Below, piece by piece: positions 1 through 8,022 of a stretch of 32,978 nucleotides of DNA. The stretch spans positions 1 through 32,978 of the forward strand of contig DAHVEJ010000024.1 in assembly GCA_027313145.1 (NCBI GenBank). Reading direction: 5' to 3'. The notes beneath the pieces are model-generated. The model was not told the DNA's origin, searched no databases, and saw only the letters and a list, made by a program, of their open reading frames with translations. Source of the DNA: Phycisphaerales bacterium. GTDB lineage: Bacteria; Planctomycetota; Phycisphaerae; WQYP01. Position numbers and translations under genes: made by a program. Positions within the stretch are counted from its first letter, which is position 1. Each line of letters starts with the position of its first letter.

Positions 1-1
1 C

Positions 2-1069
2 GAGTTAGCTCGGCAGATTTCGCCCAATCCGCCCAAACGGGAGCTGGATCAATTACTGGCTACCGGCGAACAGGTCACCATTGCGTTAATTGCCATGGCC
101 ATTCACGCCCAGGGGCATGATGCCATCAGCTTTACCGGCGCACAAATCGGACTGATTACCGATGCGGTTCACAGCAAGGCCCGCATCCGGGAAATTGACA
201 AACGCCGCATTATCGCCGAATTGGAGGCCGGCAAAATTGTCATTGTCGCGGGTTTCCAGGGGATTAACGAGCATGGAGACATTACCACCCTGGGCCGGGG
301 TGGAAGCAACGCATCCTTAGTGGCCCTGGGTGCCGTGCTCAATGCGGAAGTGTGTGAAAATTACACCGATGTTGACGGTGTCTACACCGCCGACCCGCGC
401 ATTGTTCCCCAAGCTCGGAAGATTGATCGCATCAGTTATGATGAAATGATGGAGCTTTCCAGCGTGGGTGCCGGCGTGCTGCAGACGCGGGCGGTGGAGT
501 TTGCCAAAAAATATAATGTTCCGATCCATGTCCGAAACAGCGGCCACGACCGCCCGGGTACCTGGATCGTCGCGGAGACTAGTTCTATGGAAAAGATTGC
601 CGTTTCCGGCTGTGCGCTAAAAAAAGATCTGATGCGGGTATCGTTGAAAAACATTCCGGATCGGCCGGGCATTGTAGCGCGAATTTTTACCGCTATCGCG
701 CAGGCCAATATTGTCGTTGATGACATTATCCAGAACGTGCAGGATGACGGGACCGCCAACATCAGCTTTACCGTGGAACATGGCGATGTGGCGGAACTGA
801 AACCGGTCATGGAGCAGTTGCTGGCGGAACTGGGCGGTGCAGCGGCGTATGAAAAAGATATGGCCAAAGTGTCGGTGGTGGGAGTTGGAATGAAGCAGGC
901 CGTCGGCGTGGCAGGCACCATGTTCAAGGCACTTGCCGACCAGAAAATCAACATCCAGAACATCAGCACCAGCGAAATTCGTATCAGTTGTCTGGTAAGC
1001 CGCGCCGACGCGGAAAATGCCCTGCGCGCCGTCCACGCCGCCTTTGGCCTGGACCAGCCGCCGGCATAA
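2..1069 (+). CDS. lysC: Aspartate kinase, 5'-truncated by the window edge
   Basis: Aspartate kinase phosphorylates L-aspartate in the first step of lysine, threonine and methionine synthesis. The frame is open from base 2, so the start codon and the N-terminal ATP-binding part lie outside the window. Visible kinase motifs are RELDQLLATGEQ near the start, SFTGAQIGLITD, TTLGRGGSN, YTDVDGVYTADPR, and the ELSSVGAGVLQTRAVEFAKKY-type segment. About 160 C-terminal residues form two ACT modules (starting near RVSLKNIPDRPGI and KVSVVGVGMK), which normally bind lysine and/or threonine for feedback inhibition. One oddity is GRGGSN, where most relatives have GRGGSD. The gene ends at TAA 1067-1069, and a weak hairpin (1094-1119, arms ACATTTC/GAAATGT) without a T-run follows. 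Family assignment is very secure; the effector specificity cannot be read from sequence alone. Confidence 0.97.
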   Translation, partial: ELARQISPNPPKRELDQLLATGEQVTIALIAMAIHAQGHDAISFTGAQIGLITDAVHSKARIREIDKRRIIAELEAGKIVIVAGFQGINEHGDITTLGRGGSNASLVALGAVLNAEVCENYTDVDGVYTADPRIVPQARKIDRISYDEMMELSSVGAGVLQTRAVEFAKKYNVPIHVRNSGHDRPGTWIVAETSSMEKIAVSGCALKKDLMRVSLKNIPDRPGIVARIFTAIAQANIVVDDIIQNVQDDGTANISFTVEHGDVAELKPVMEQLLAELGGAAAYEKDMAKVSVVGVGMKQAVGVAGTMFKALADQKINIQNISTSEIRISCLVSRADAENALRAVHAAFGLDQPPA

Positions 1070-1455
1070 CGAGCGCCTTGGCCGGTACGTACGACATTTC
1101 ATATCCGACCAAGAAATGTGTCATTAGCTCAATGCGGCAGCGTTGAGTTGGCGGCGGGATGGGGCCTTATGACACAACGCACTTTCGCCCGTCGCGAGTG
1201 TTACGCCGCGTGCCAATCGCTCAACGTGGAAGCGCCGAGCGGCGGAAGGATAATGGTGTAATGCATCGGGATCGCACGCCGAGAAATCGGTATCCTGGAG
1301 TTTGGTACCGGGCACTTTGCACAAGCAAAGCGCTTCCAAATTAGTGGGATGTTCCGCGAAATTCTACGGGTGGCGGGGCGGATTTGGCCAGCCATTACCC
1401 CAGCCTGTGCCTCCACGTTGGGCAATCTACCCGCGATTTGGGGAGGAATGGCCCA
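1070..1455. other. Intergenic region with a divergent copy of the dispersed repeat
   Basis: This 386-bp gap lies between lysC and the convergent NrtA-like gene. It has no convincing ORF: the 60-75 codon frames here lack ribosome-binding sites and recognisable motifs. It holds a hairpin at 1094-1119 and, from 1122, sequence related to the dispersed repeat found near 7.7 kb and 17.0 kb. Downstream of that core, TTGAGTTGGC (from 1143) can pair imperfectly with GCCAATCGCTCAA (from about 1211), so the region may fold into a long structured RNA. Confidence 0.5.
1122..1158 (+). repeat. Dispersed repeat core, divergent copy A
   Basis: The 18-mer TAGCTCAATGCGGCAGCG (1125-1142), followed by TTGAGTTGGCGGCGGGA, matches the centre of the two long repeat copies at 7601-7855 and 16903-17159. 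Beyond 1158 only patches such as TTATGACAC and GTCGCGA still match. CTCAA and TTGAG flank the GCGGCAGC stretch and can form a 5-bp stem. Confidence 0.75.
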
Positions 1456-2520
1456 CTAGCTCCTAACTTCTCGTCCCGCCACCGTCCCGGCGATGCTTTC
1501 CAGGCCTTCGGCGGCCCGGGCAAAAAGATCCGTGCGCACACATCGGGCGGCGATACCCGATACATCAGCACCGGCGTCCAGATGGCCCCAGCGGATCATC
1601 TGTTCAAGAAACCAGACAACATGATCCACGCGGGGGATGCAGTGCTCAAGTTGCCAGGAGCGGAAATGCCATGCCAGACCGCGTTGCCGCTGCACCGGCT
1701 CCAAGCCCAGATGCGCCGCCTCCAGACTGTGCATAATAAGTTCCTGACTTTCATCGACATACTCCTTGTGTGATAGCAACTCCGCTAAAGCCACGCGATG
1801 TTCGGGAGCCTGGCAATAGGCGCACGCCCGTATGATGGCGCGTATGATCCGCGTGAGTTGATCGGCCTTTTGGCGGGCGCACAACTCGGTTGTCAGCAAT
1901 ACTTTTTCCGGATGATCGGGATATATATCAGTCGTCGCCAAGGCAATGCGCCCCCAGCCGCGGCTTTCCGCCAAAGACCCCCACGGTTCACCCACGCAAA
2001 ACAGATCAACATAATGCTTTGCCATGTGATCTGCCAGGAGTATGGGCTTAAGGAGTATGGGCTTAAGCTGCACAAGCTGCACATCATGGTCGGGATCTAT
2101 GCCGCCGCGGGCCAGCCAGTCGCGCAGCAGATAATGGTGCATGGAAAAGGTGGAGACATGGGCACATATTATTTTGCGGCCAACGCGGCCCGAATCAATT
2201 ATTTTTCGCAGCGTTTGCGGGCAATCCACTCCCAGGTCCGCCAATTCCGTGGAGACCACCAGTGTGCTTCCACCGGAGCCAAGGTTCATCACCGCCACCA
2301 TGGGTTCACTAAAGTCGCTGCGACCTAACTGGCTCATGATGGACATGCCAAGAAGGGAATGGCTGGCATCCAGCAGGCCATACGTGAGCTTATCACGCAC
2401 GATCATCCAGCCGCCTTCGCGTTCGATCTCCACCGCGACGCCTTCATCGTCAAAATAGCCGTTGGCGGCGGCCACAACCAGAGGGGCTGCGTCAATGAGT
2501 CGCATGAATCCAATACGCAT
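1456..2520 (-). CDS. NrtA/CmpA-like substrate-binding protein without signal peptide
   Basis: This 354-residue protein has the ABC-transporter nitrate/bicarbonate/sulfonate binding fold. The N-terminus, IGFMRLIDAAPLVVAAANGYF followed by RDKLTYGLLDASH, matches the opening of the NrtA/CmpA family, and FCVGEPWG near residue 180 matches its FCVGEPWN signature. Unlike secreted NrtA, the mature-type fold begins at residue 2, with no signal peptide or lipobox. The protein is therefore probably cytoplasmic, as in the nitrate/nitrite sensor NasS, which binds the ANTAR antiterminator NasT. No permease, ATPase or NasT gene is adjacent. The ATG at 2520 is preceded by AAAGGAA about 11 nt upstream. A perfect 15-bp tandem duplication (2036-2065) repeats KPILL within the protein. 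A nitrate-sensing role is inference; the family is clear. Confidence 0.8.
   Translation of the reverse strand: MRIGFMRLIDAAPLVVAAANGYFDDEGVAVEIEREGGWMIVRDKLTYGLLDASHSLLGMSIMSQLGRSDFSEPMVAVMNLGSGGSTLVVSTELADLGVDCPQTLRKIIDSGRVGRKIICAHVSTFSMHHYLLRDWLARGGIDPDHDVQLVQLKPILLKPILLADHMAKHYVDLFCVGEPWGSLAESRGWGRIALATTDIYPDHPEKVLLTTELCARQKADQLTRIIRAIIRACAYCQAPEHRVALAELLSHKEYVDESQELIMHSLEAAHLGLEPVQRQRGLAWHFRSWQLEHCIPRVDHVVWFLEQMIRWGHLDAGADVSGIAARCVRTDLFARAAEGLESIAGTVAGREVRS
2036..2065 (-). repeat. Perfect 15-bp tandem duplication inside the NrtA-like gene
   Basis: AGGAGTATGGGCTTA occurs at 2036-2050 and again, unchanged, at 2051-2065. Because 15 is a multiple of three, the reading frame is kept and the protein reads KPILLKPILL just before the FCVGEPWG motif. 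The absence of any difference between the units points to a recent slippage or duplication event. Confidence 0.9.
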
Positions 2521-2820
2521 GAAGGCAGAGTTCCTTTAGGTTCTGGCAACGATTACTCGGACAAGCTCCCTGCAAAAGCATTGCCACAGAAATATTGTTT
2601 TAGATTTCTTCTCTTTCCAAGGGCCGCACGATCATGTTTCGTTGAATTATCACATGGGTTTGGAAGCGAAAATGACTTTTGGCTCAAAAATTCCCCGCGG
2701 AACTGACATGTGCATAAGTTGTGCAAAAGTCGATTGGCTGCCCGCGGACAATGCAGCCATGAAAAAATCACGTGGAAAAATTCTTGTCGAACAATTCACA
2801 GTGCCGATAACACATTCTTC

Positions 2821-2850
2821 ACAGAGCCGACGGCGCGCCGTCGGCTCCGT
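2821..2850. repeat. Near-perfect GC-rich palindrome upstream of glgP
   Basis: The arms meet at CGGCG|CGCCG with no loop. Positions 2824-2847 are fully self-complementary (GAGCCGACGGCG with CGCCGTCGGCTC), and the outer bases pair apart from one mismatch. It lies in the 475-bp gap between the divergent NrtA-like and glgP genes, just upstream of the proposed glgP -35 box. It could be a terminator-like hairpin, a cruciform or a dyad protein site; there is no T-run. The rest of the gap from 2521 to 2820 shows nothing recognisable. Confidence 0.7.
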
Positions 2851-2866
2851 GCTGGTCACGCCTAAT

Positions 2867-2895
2867 TTGTAGGCTTGGCAGAGCACTATTATAAT
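2867..2895 (+). promoter_or_regulatory. Candidate sigma-70 type promoter for glgP
   Basis: TTGTAG (2867-2872) and a perfect TATAAT (2890-2895) are separated by 17 bp. Transcription would start near 2902, giving a leader of about 95 nt before the glgP ATG at 2996. It is predicted from sequence only. Confidence 0.5.
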
Positions 2896-2916
2896 CCCGT
2901 TGGGTAGACGGGCTGG

Positions 2917-2955
2917 ACCACCGGTTGCCAGTCCGAGACGGCGGAGGTGGTTTTT
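2917..2955 (+). promoter_or_regulatory. Attenuator-like hairpin in the glgP leader
   Basis: ACCACC (2917-2922) can pair with GGTGGT (2946-2951), and the right arm runs into TTTT (2952-2955), as in an intrinsic terminator. A smaller hairpin, CCCGT/ACGGG (2896-2912), precedes it. Both lie between the promoter and the start codon, so conditional termination is possible, but the 6-bp stem with a loop of more than 20 nt is weak. Confidence 0.3.
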
Positions 2956-2995
2956 ATGCTAGTTGTTATAACCGTACGCCGAAGGAGCCTGCAGA

Positions 2996-5548
2996 ATGTC
3001 TTCAATTCACAAGTTTGTTGTTGTGCCGGCGGTGCCGGAAAAACTCGCGGCGCTGCACGAGTTGGCCTACAATCTCTGGTCGTTATGGAATTATGAAGCG
3101 GCAAGTTTATTTAATCGATTGGACCCGGATTTATGGGAAACCACCGGGCATAATCCGGTACGACTGCTGAATCTCATCGGTCAGGATAAACTGCGCGCCG
3201 CCGCGGAAGATGAAGGATTTCTGTCGCATCTCAATCGCATAACGTCGGACCTGAAATCCTATATGCAGCAAAACACCTGGTTTAAACAGCGCTATCCGGA
3301 TCGCAAGCCCGTGATCGCGTATTTTTCGGCGGAGTTCGGGCTGCATGAATCGCTGCCGATTTACTCCGGCGGCCTGGGAGTGCTTTCCGGCGACCATCTC
3401 AAAAGCGCCAGCGATCTGGGCATTCCGCTGGTCGCAGTCGGGCTGCTGTACCGTGAGGGTTATTTCCATCAACAGTTGAATGCCGATGGCTGGCAACAGG
3501 AATTGAACCCGGAAAATGATTTTTTCTCCATGAGTATTACCCAGGTGAAAAATCAGGAAGGACAACAAGCGGTTATCACCGTGGATTACCCGGACTCGCA
3601 AGTTCGCGCCGCGGTCTGGCGGGTGCAGGTGGGCCGGGTAACGCTGTACCTGATGGATTGTAATCTGGAAATTAACAGCCCGCATAATCGGGACATTACC
3701 GCACGGCTTTACGGCGGCGATCACGAAATGCGCATCCGGCAGGAAATTATGCTGGGTATTGGCGGTTTGCGGGCCTTGGCGGCGGCGGGCATTACCCCAA
3801 CGGTATGCCACATGAATGAAGGGCATTCGGCCTTTCTGGCGCTGGAACGCTGCCGCGTGCTGATGGAACAGGAAAAGCTAACCTTTGCCGAAGCGCGGGA
3901 AATGGTTGCCGCCAGCAACGTATTTACCACGCATACGCCGGTTCCAGCCGGCAATGACGCCTTTCATCGTGATTTAATTGAAAAATATTTCACCAACTAT
4001 TGCCATAAACTCGGTATCAGCATTGATGAACTCATGGCCATGGGACGGGTGAATCCGCAGGACAGCAACGAATTTTTCGGCGTAACCGTGCTGGCGTTAC
4101 GCATGGCGTGGCATGCCAACGGTGTCAGTGAGTTGCATGGGCAGGTATCGCGACGCATGTGGCAGCGGATTTGGCCCGAAATTCCCGCTCCGGAAATTCC
4201 GATTCGCCACATTACCAATGGCGTGCATACGCAGTCCTGGTTAAGTGAAGGCTTCGCGCGGCTCTATCAGGAATTTCTGGGCGCTAACTGGACGGAGCGC
4301 CCGGCCGATCACAGCATTTGGGGACGCACTGATAAAATCCCGGATGTTGAAATATGGCGCGTTCATGAACGCCGCAAGGAACGCCTGATACATTTCGCGC
4401 GCCAGCGGCTGGCCATGCAGCTTGCGCGGCGCGGTCAATCCGCGCTGGATATTCAACGCGTGGACGAAGTGCTGGATTCAAAATCATTAATCATCGGCTT
4501 TGCGCGGCGCTTTGCCACCTACAAACGCGCGACGCTGCTTTTGCGCAATCCGGATCGCTTAATTAAACTTCTTAAAGATTCCAATCAGCCGGTGCAGTTT
4601 GTTTTTGCGGGCAAGGCCCATCCGCGCGATGACGGCGGAAAGCGCTTTATTCAGGAAATCATTCATTTCTGTCGGCGGGAAGATGTTCGCACGCGTATGG
4701 TGTTTCTGGAAGATTATGATATTGATGTCGCGCGGTATCTTACGCAGGGTGTGGATGTATGGCTTAATACGCCCCGTCGGCCCATGGAGGCTTCCGGCAC
4801 CAGTGGCATGAAAGCCGCCATTAACGGAGCGTTGAATTTAAGTATTCTGGATGGTTGGTGGTGTGAGGCGTCGGCCGAGGATAATGGCTTTGCCATTGGT
4901 GCCGGCGAAGATTACAACAACGATGAATATCAGGATGAAGTCGAAAGCCGGAAACTTTTTGATCTTCTGGAACGCGTGGTTGTGCCGCTGTACTACGACC
5001 GCAGCCTTGACGGCCTGCCGCGAAACTGGATCAAACGGATGAAAAATTCCATTCGCACGATCTGCCCGGTGTACAATACCAATCGCATGGTGCAGAATTA
5101 TTCGGAAATGTTCTACCTGCCCGCGCATGATCTGTATATGAAACTCATGGAGGGCCACGGTGCCGGCGCTGCGGCATTGGCCCAATGGAAAAAACGCATC
5201 GCCCAGCTATGGGATCAGGTGAAGGTAACGCACGTGGAATCTCCGTGTGCCGGCACGGTAAAAGCCGGTGAAAGCGTCAAAGTATTTGCCACCGTTGAAT
5301 TAGGCAGCATCCCCGTAGATAACGTGCGGGTGGAACTTTATTTTGGTCCACTGGATGCGTTCGGCAATATTCAGGATGCCCGTGTGCATGAAATGGCGCT
5401 AAGCACAAATATTGGATCTGGAGTGTTTCAATTTGTGGGTGCCATCAGCGCCGGAGCCTGCGGTCAGCAGGGCTACGCCGTTCGGGTATTGCCCAATCAT
5501 CCCAATATCGCTCTGCGGTTTGAACCGGGATTGGTACGCTGGGGATAA
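2996..5548 (+). CDS. glgP: Alpha-glucan (glycogen/maltodextrin) phosphorylase, DUF3417-containing type
   Basis: This 850-residue enzyme releases glucose-1-phosphate from alpha-1,4-glucans using pyridoxal phosphate. The N-terminal ~110 residues (LHELAYNLWSLWNYEAASLF, then LWETTGHNPVRLL) are the DUF3417 region found in the Thermus/mycobacterial-type alpha-glucan phosphorylases. The catalytic body has AYFSAEFGLHESLPIYSGGL, VCHMNEGHSAF, ITNGVH, FARRFATYKRA and the PLP site EASGTSGMK, whose lysine is residue 606. The C-terminal ~130 residues form a beta-rich extension (HVESPCAGTVKAGESVKV) usual for this subfamily. The start at 2996 has GAAGGAG 8 nt upstream. The gene stands alone, with its own promoter and structured leader. 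The length is normal for the family and no defect is visible. Confidence 0.97.
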   Translation: MSSIHKFVVVPAVPEKLAALHELAYNLWSLWNYEAASLFNRLDPDLWETTGHNPVRLLNLIGQDKLRAAAEDEGFLSHLNRITSDLKSYMQQNTWFKQRYPDRKPVIAYFSAEFGLHESLPIYSGGLGVLSGDHLKSASDLGIPLVAVGLLYREGYFHQQLNADGWQQELNPENDFFSMSITQVKNQEGQQAVITVDYPDSQVRAAVWRVQVGRVTLYLMDCNLEINSPHNRDITARLYGGDHEMRIRQEIMLGIGGLRALAAAGITPTVCHMNEGHSAFLALERCRVLMEQEKLTFAEAREMVAASNVFTTHTPVPAGNDAFHRDLIEKYFTNYCHKLGISIDELMAMGRVNPQDSNEFFGVTVLALRMAWHANGVSELHGQVSRRMWQRIWPEIPAPEIPIRHITNGVHTQSWLSEGFARLYQEFLGANWTERPADHSIWGRTDKIPDVEIWRVHERRKERLIHFARQRLAMQLARRGQSALDIQRVDEVLDSKSLIIGFARRFATYKRATLLLRNPDRLIKLLKDSNQPVQFVFAGKAHPRDDGGKRFIQEIIHFCRREDVRTRMVFLEDYDIDVARYLTQGVDVWLNTPRRPMEASGTSGMKAAINGALNLSILDGWWCEASAEDNGFAIGAGEDYNNDEYQDEVESRKLFDLLERVVVPLYYDRSLDGLPRNWIKRMKNSIRTICPVYNTNRMVQNYSEMFYLPAHDLYMKLMEGHGAGAAALAQWKKRIAQLWDQVKVTHVESPCAGTVKAGESVKVFATVELGSIPVDNVRVELYFGPLDAFGNIQDARVHEMALSTNIGSGVFQFVGAISAGACGQQGYAVRVLPNHPNIALRFEPGLVRWG

Positions 5549-5564
5549 GCGGTACCTCGGCGAT

Positions 5565-5609
5565 TGGAATCTGGAACCTGGAACCAAGAAACTGGAATTT
5601 TCTGGAATC
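5565..5609 (+). repeat. Degenerate 7-bp tandem repeat after glgP
   Basis: TGGAATC, TGGAACC, TGGAACC, AAGAAAC and TGGAATT follow each other in strict 7-bp phase from 5565, and a final TGGAATC follows after 3 bp. It sits in the short gap between the convergent glgP and flippase-like genes. No coding role is apparent. Confidence 0.6.
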
Positions 5610-5679
5610 GCTTCGCTGCTAATGTGCAGGCGTGACAGAGAGCCAGTGCCGTGTCAGGGTACCCTGCGGTTTATCTCAT

Positions 5680-6975
5680 TTACGCTTCGGGTGCCAATTC
5701 ATCGAGGCTTTCCACCTGCTGGCGATGGTAGGTTCCCCGCACCACCCAATAGGCTCCCAGCAGATTCCAGCAGATCGGCAGGAAACGAATGGCTTGGGCC
5801 AACGCAAAGGCCTGACTGGCGGTATCGACGCCGCGCGCAACAAAAAAGTGCAGCAAAATGGCATCCATCACGCCGATGCCCTGTGGCGGAACAATCGGCA
5901 AACTCGCCGCCAGGGCCGCCACCGGAATGCACGCCATAAAGTAACCGAATGATGCGTGCATCCCAAAGGCCCGACCCGCTAAGAACCCCGCCAGCGGCAG
6001 TACCGCCTGCGACACTACACTGGCTGCCAGCGTCACCGCGACCACACCCGGATGGTCACGATACACCCGCAGCGTGCGATCCGCGTGTTTGATAAATTCC
6101 GGCAATGGCAGGCGTTCAATCAACGCATCAAGATGTAGAAGTTTCCGCAAGCGGGCCGAAAAATAAACAATTCCGCCCGCCAGCGTCAGGCCCAGCAGGC
6201 CGGTAATCAGCCACAGCACATGCACCAAAACCGGGTCAGAGACGCTCTTGCCGGAAACGGAAAAATGATTCGCCGCAAGCTGCGCCGCCGCCGCTACGCC
6301 GGCCACAATCATCAAACCAATTAAACCGATGACCCGATCCAGAATCACCGTGACCGCACTTTTCGTTTTTTGCCCGGTGATGCGGCCGGTGTAAATAATT
6401 TTGACAATATCCCCGCTGGTGGTCCCGGGAAGAAAGGTGGAATAAAACTGCCCCACAAATGTCAGGGTCAAACATTTCAGGTAGGGCAAATTCATGCCCT
6501 GCACCAGCATGAGTTGCCGCCAGCGCCACGCGGTAATGACAAAGGGCAATCCCAGCAGCAACAATGCCGCCAGCAAAGGCAGCGGCTTAGCCCGCCCCAG
6601 CAGATGCGGCAGCCCCAGGGCCACCGATACTTTTCCGTGCACCGCCACCAGATAACTGCCCGGCACCGCCAGAAGTTTAGGGAATTTGATCGGTGCCTTC
6701 GTGGCCCGGCCCGTTACCATCTGCCCGTGCGGCAGACGGACAGTCACCTTCTGGCCTTGAAATTGCAGCGTATACAGGGTGCCGCGCCGCGCTAAAAGCG
6801 GCAGCGGCGTGTTGTGCAGAAACGTCACATTGCGGATGACCTGTCCTTTTCTGATCACCGCCTGATCATGCCATGCGATATGGGAAATCACATACCAAAG
6901 TCCCACAACCGCAATCAGAATTTTGATCACGGTAATGGCCACTTTGCGCGCGGTGTGCGGTTTTGTCTGGGTCAT
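5680..6975 (-). CDS. Flippase-like membrane protein (lysylphosphatidylglycerol synthase TM / UPF0104 family)
   Basis: This is a 431-residue polytopic inner-membrane protein. The first span is at about residues 12-32. A largely soluble insert of about 90 residues follows, probably periplasmic, then a run of hydrophobic segments from about residue 135 to the end. Hallmarks of the family are WRWRQLMLVQGM, VGQFYSTFLPGTTSGDIVKI and the AVTVILDRVIGLIGLM stretch. The MprF flippase domain and many uncharacterised lipid-translocation proteins share this fold; no soluble aminoacyl-transferase domain is present, so it is not a full MprF. It starts 30 bp after pyrE on the same strand and is probably co-transcribed with it. 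Its own ribosome-binding site is weak, which also suggests dependence on pyrE. The substrate is unknown. Confidence 0.85.
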   Translation of the reverse strand: MTQTKPHTARKVAITVIKILIAVVGLWYVISHIAWHDQAVIRKGQVIRNVTFLHNTPLPLLARRGTLYTLQFQGQKVTVRLPHGQMVTGRATKAPIKFPKLLAVPGSYLVAVHGKVSVALGLPHLLGRAKPLPLLAALLLLGLPFVITAWRWRQLMLVQGMNLPYLKCLTLTFVGQFYSTFLPGTTSGDIVKIIYTGRITGQKTKSAVTVILDRVIGLIGLMIVAGVAAAAQLAANHFSVSGKSVSDPVLVHVLWLITGLLGLTLAGGIVYFSARLRKLLHLDALIERLPLPEFIKHADRTLRVYRDHPGVVAVTLAASVVSQAVLPLAGFLAGRAFGMHASFGYFMACIPVAALAASLPIVPPQGIGVMDAILLHFFVARGVDTASQAFALAQAIRFLPICWNLLGAYWVVRGTYHRQQVESLDELAPEA

Positions 6976-7005
6976 GCAAAGCCAATCTTCACAGGGAATT
7001 CAAAA

Positions 7006-7527
7006 TCAGATGCCCAGGTCCTGCCGGGTTAAAATGGATTCAAACATAAAGCCCGCAGCTTCAATGTTTTCCCGCGCGCCTTCCTGACGGTCGATCACTG
7101 CGATTATTTTTTCCACCTGGGCACCGGCGGCAAGTATCACCTTTGCCGCCTCCAGCACCTGCCCGCCGGTGGTGGCAATATCCTCCACCAGCAGCACCGT
7201 ATCGCCGGCCAGCAATGCTCCTTCAATAAGTTTGCTTGTGCCGTAATCCTTTTTAGAATTGCGCACAATAAAAAACGGCAGACCCGCCGCCAATGATGCC
7301 GCCGCCGCCAACGCCACCCCGCCCAGTTCCGCCCCCGCAATGCGCGTGGTCAGAGGTGAACGCGCCGCCGCCATTCTTGCCCCCAGCGCCGCCAGGATGT
7401 CCGGCTGCGTTTCAAAGAGGTATTTATCCATGTAATATTTGGATTTCCGCCCCGACCGCAACGTAAAATCCCCCTCCAGATACGCCACTTCCTTAATCCG
7501 GGCCGCCAAGTGTAATTTATCCAGCAT
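7006..7527 (-). CDS. pyrE: Orotate phosphoribosyltransferase
   Basis: PyrE joins orotate and PRPP to give OMP in de novo pyrimidine synthesis. The 173-residue protein shows the usual N-terminal LEGDFTLRSGRKSKYYMDK and the PRPP-binding loop VLLVEDIATTGGQVLEAAKVIL in the C-terminal half. It is slightly shorter than many bacterial PyrE proteins but has no missing core motif. The ATG at 7527 follows TAGGAG by about 8 nt, and a perfect TATAAT lies about 30 bp upstream. It is the first gene of a two-gene unit with the flippase-like gene. The long repeat copy B begins about 75 bp upstream of its start codon. Confidence 0.96.
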   Translation of the reverse strand: MLDKLHLAARIKEVAYLEGDFTLRSGRKSKYYMDKYLFETQPDILAALGARMAAARSPLTTRIAGAELGGVALAAAASLAAGLPFFIVRNSKKDYGTSKLIEGALLAGDTVLLVEDIATTGGQVLEAAKVILAAGAQVEKIIAVIDRQEGARENIEAAGFMFESILTRQDLGI

Positions 7528-7556
7528 GAAAAACTCCTAAACAATATCGGAGTCGG

Positions 7557-7562
7557 ATTATA
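7557..7562 (-). promoter_or_regulatory. Candidate -10 box for pyrE
   Basis: TATAAT on the minus strand lies about 30 bp upstream of the pyrE ATG. No good -35 hexamer is visible at 16-18 bp, so the promoter is only partly supported. Confidence 0.35.
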
Positions 7563-7600
7563 GCGATTTTTCAGCCGCATGATATTCTCCACCGCGCCGC

Positions 7601-7855
7601 CGTCGGCGGGAATTTGAGATTTCAGATCTCAAATCTCAAATTTTTAATAATCGCCCATCCGCGCGTTCGCAATAATCCCACGCGAGCCCATAGCTCAATG
7701 CGGCAGCGTTGAGTTGGCGGTGGAATGTCGTTTTATGACACGGTACGCCCCGGCTCGTCGCGATTGGCACCTCGCGTGCCGGATCGGAGTGCGGATTGTT
7801 TCCATGGCCGCGTTCCGCATCCAACCATAACGCTTCCGCGTTAGGCTATGGGTTT
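7601..7855 (+). repeat. Long dispersed intergenic repeat, copy B
   Basis: This 255-bp segment matches 16903-17159 with six substitutions and one 2-nt indel. It starts with a long AT-rich inverted repeat ending in T5 (7611-7645). It then carries the core TAGCTCAATGCGGCAGCG (7691-7708) with flanking CTCAA/TTGAG arms, a TGTC/GACA mini-hairpin and, near its end, CCATAACGC/GCGTTAGGCTATGG arms. No ORF is conserved between copies. It has no transposase and no obvious target-site duplication, so it looks like a non-autonomous element or a structured RNA. It fills most of the gap between pyrE and the M50-type gene. Confidence 0.9.
7611..7645 (+). terminator. Intrinsic-terminator-like hairpin at the head of repeat copy B
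   Basis: AATTTGAGATTT (7611-7622) pairs perfectly with AAATCTCAAATT (7631-7642) across an 8-nt loop, and T5 covers 7641-7645. The stem is AT-rich, so strength is uncertain. It lies upstream of the divergent pyrE start, and no plus-strand gene ends just before it. Confidence 0.45.
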
Positions 7856-7898
7856 TCCTTCGTGCGGGCATTGGGCGCGTGGCCGCAGCGTGTACCAT

Positions 7899-7916
7899 TA
7901 GCTCAATGCGGCAGCG
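7899..7916 (+). repeat. Solo copy of the 18-bp repeat core
   Basis: TAGCTCAATGCGGCAGCG occurs again here, 44 bp after the end of copy B, without the rest of the repeat. It lies about 110 bp upstream of the proposed start of the M50-type gene. Confidence 0.75.
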
Positions 7917-8022
7917 GGAAGCATACGCGGAGCTTTTCGTCGGCGGCGCGATTAGCGTTCGCCTATTGGAAGTTGACCTGCCAATAGACAACGCTCCAAG
8001 CATCTGCATATACTGGAACACC

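Noticed and set aside
517-530. Additional ATGTCCGAA match to the sigma-fusion motif
   Set aside because: It is inside the lysC coding region, lacks the GAAT block at the right position and has no AT box 25 nt downstream.
3131-3826. 231-codon open frame on the minus strand
   Set aside because: It is antisense to glgP, with no family resemblance.
5565-5609. CRISPR-like short repeat array
   Set aside because: The units are 7 bp without spacers; this is a degenerate microsatellite. No CRISPR array or cas gene is seen anywhere in the window.
7691-7720. tRNA-like D-arm look (TAGCTCAATG...)
   Set aside because: No anticodon arm, T-arm (GTTCGAATC-like) or acceptor pairing can be found around any of the copies.
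7879-8022. Upstream extension of the M50-type protein (48 extra residues)
   Set aside because: The extension is translated from the repeat core and intergenic sequence and has no membrane or domain features; ATG 8023 gives a normal N-terminus.
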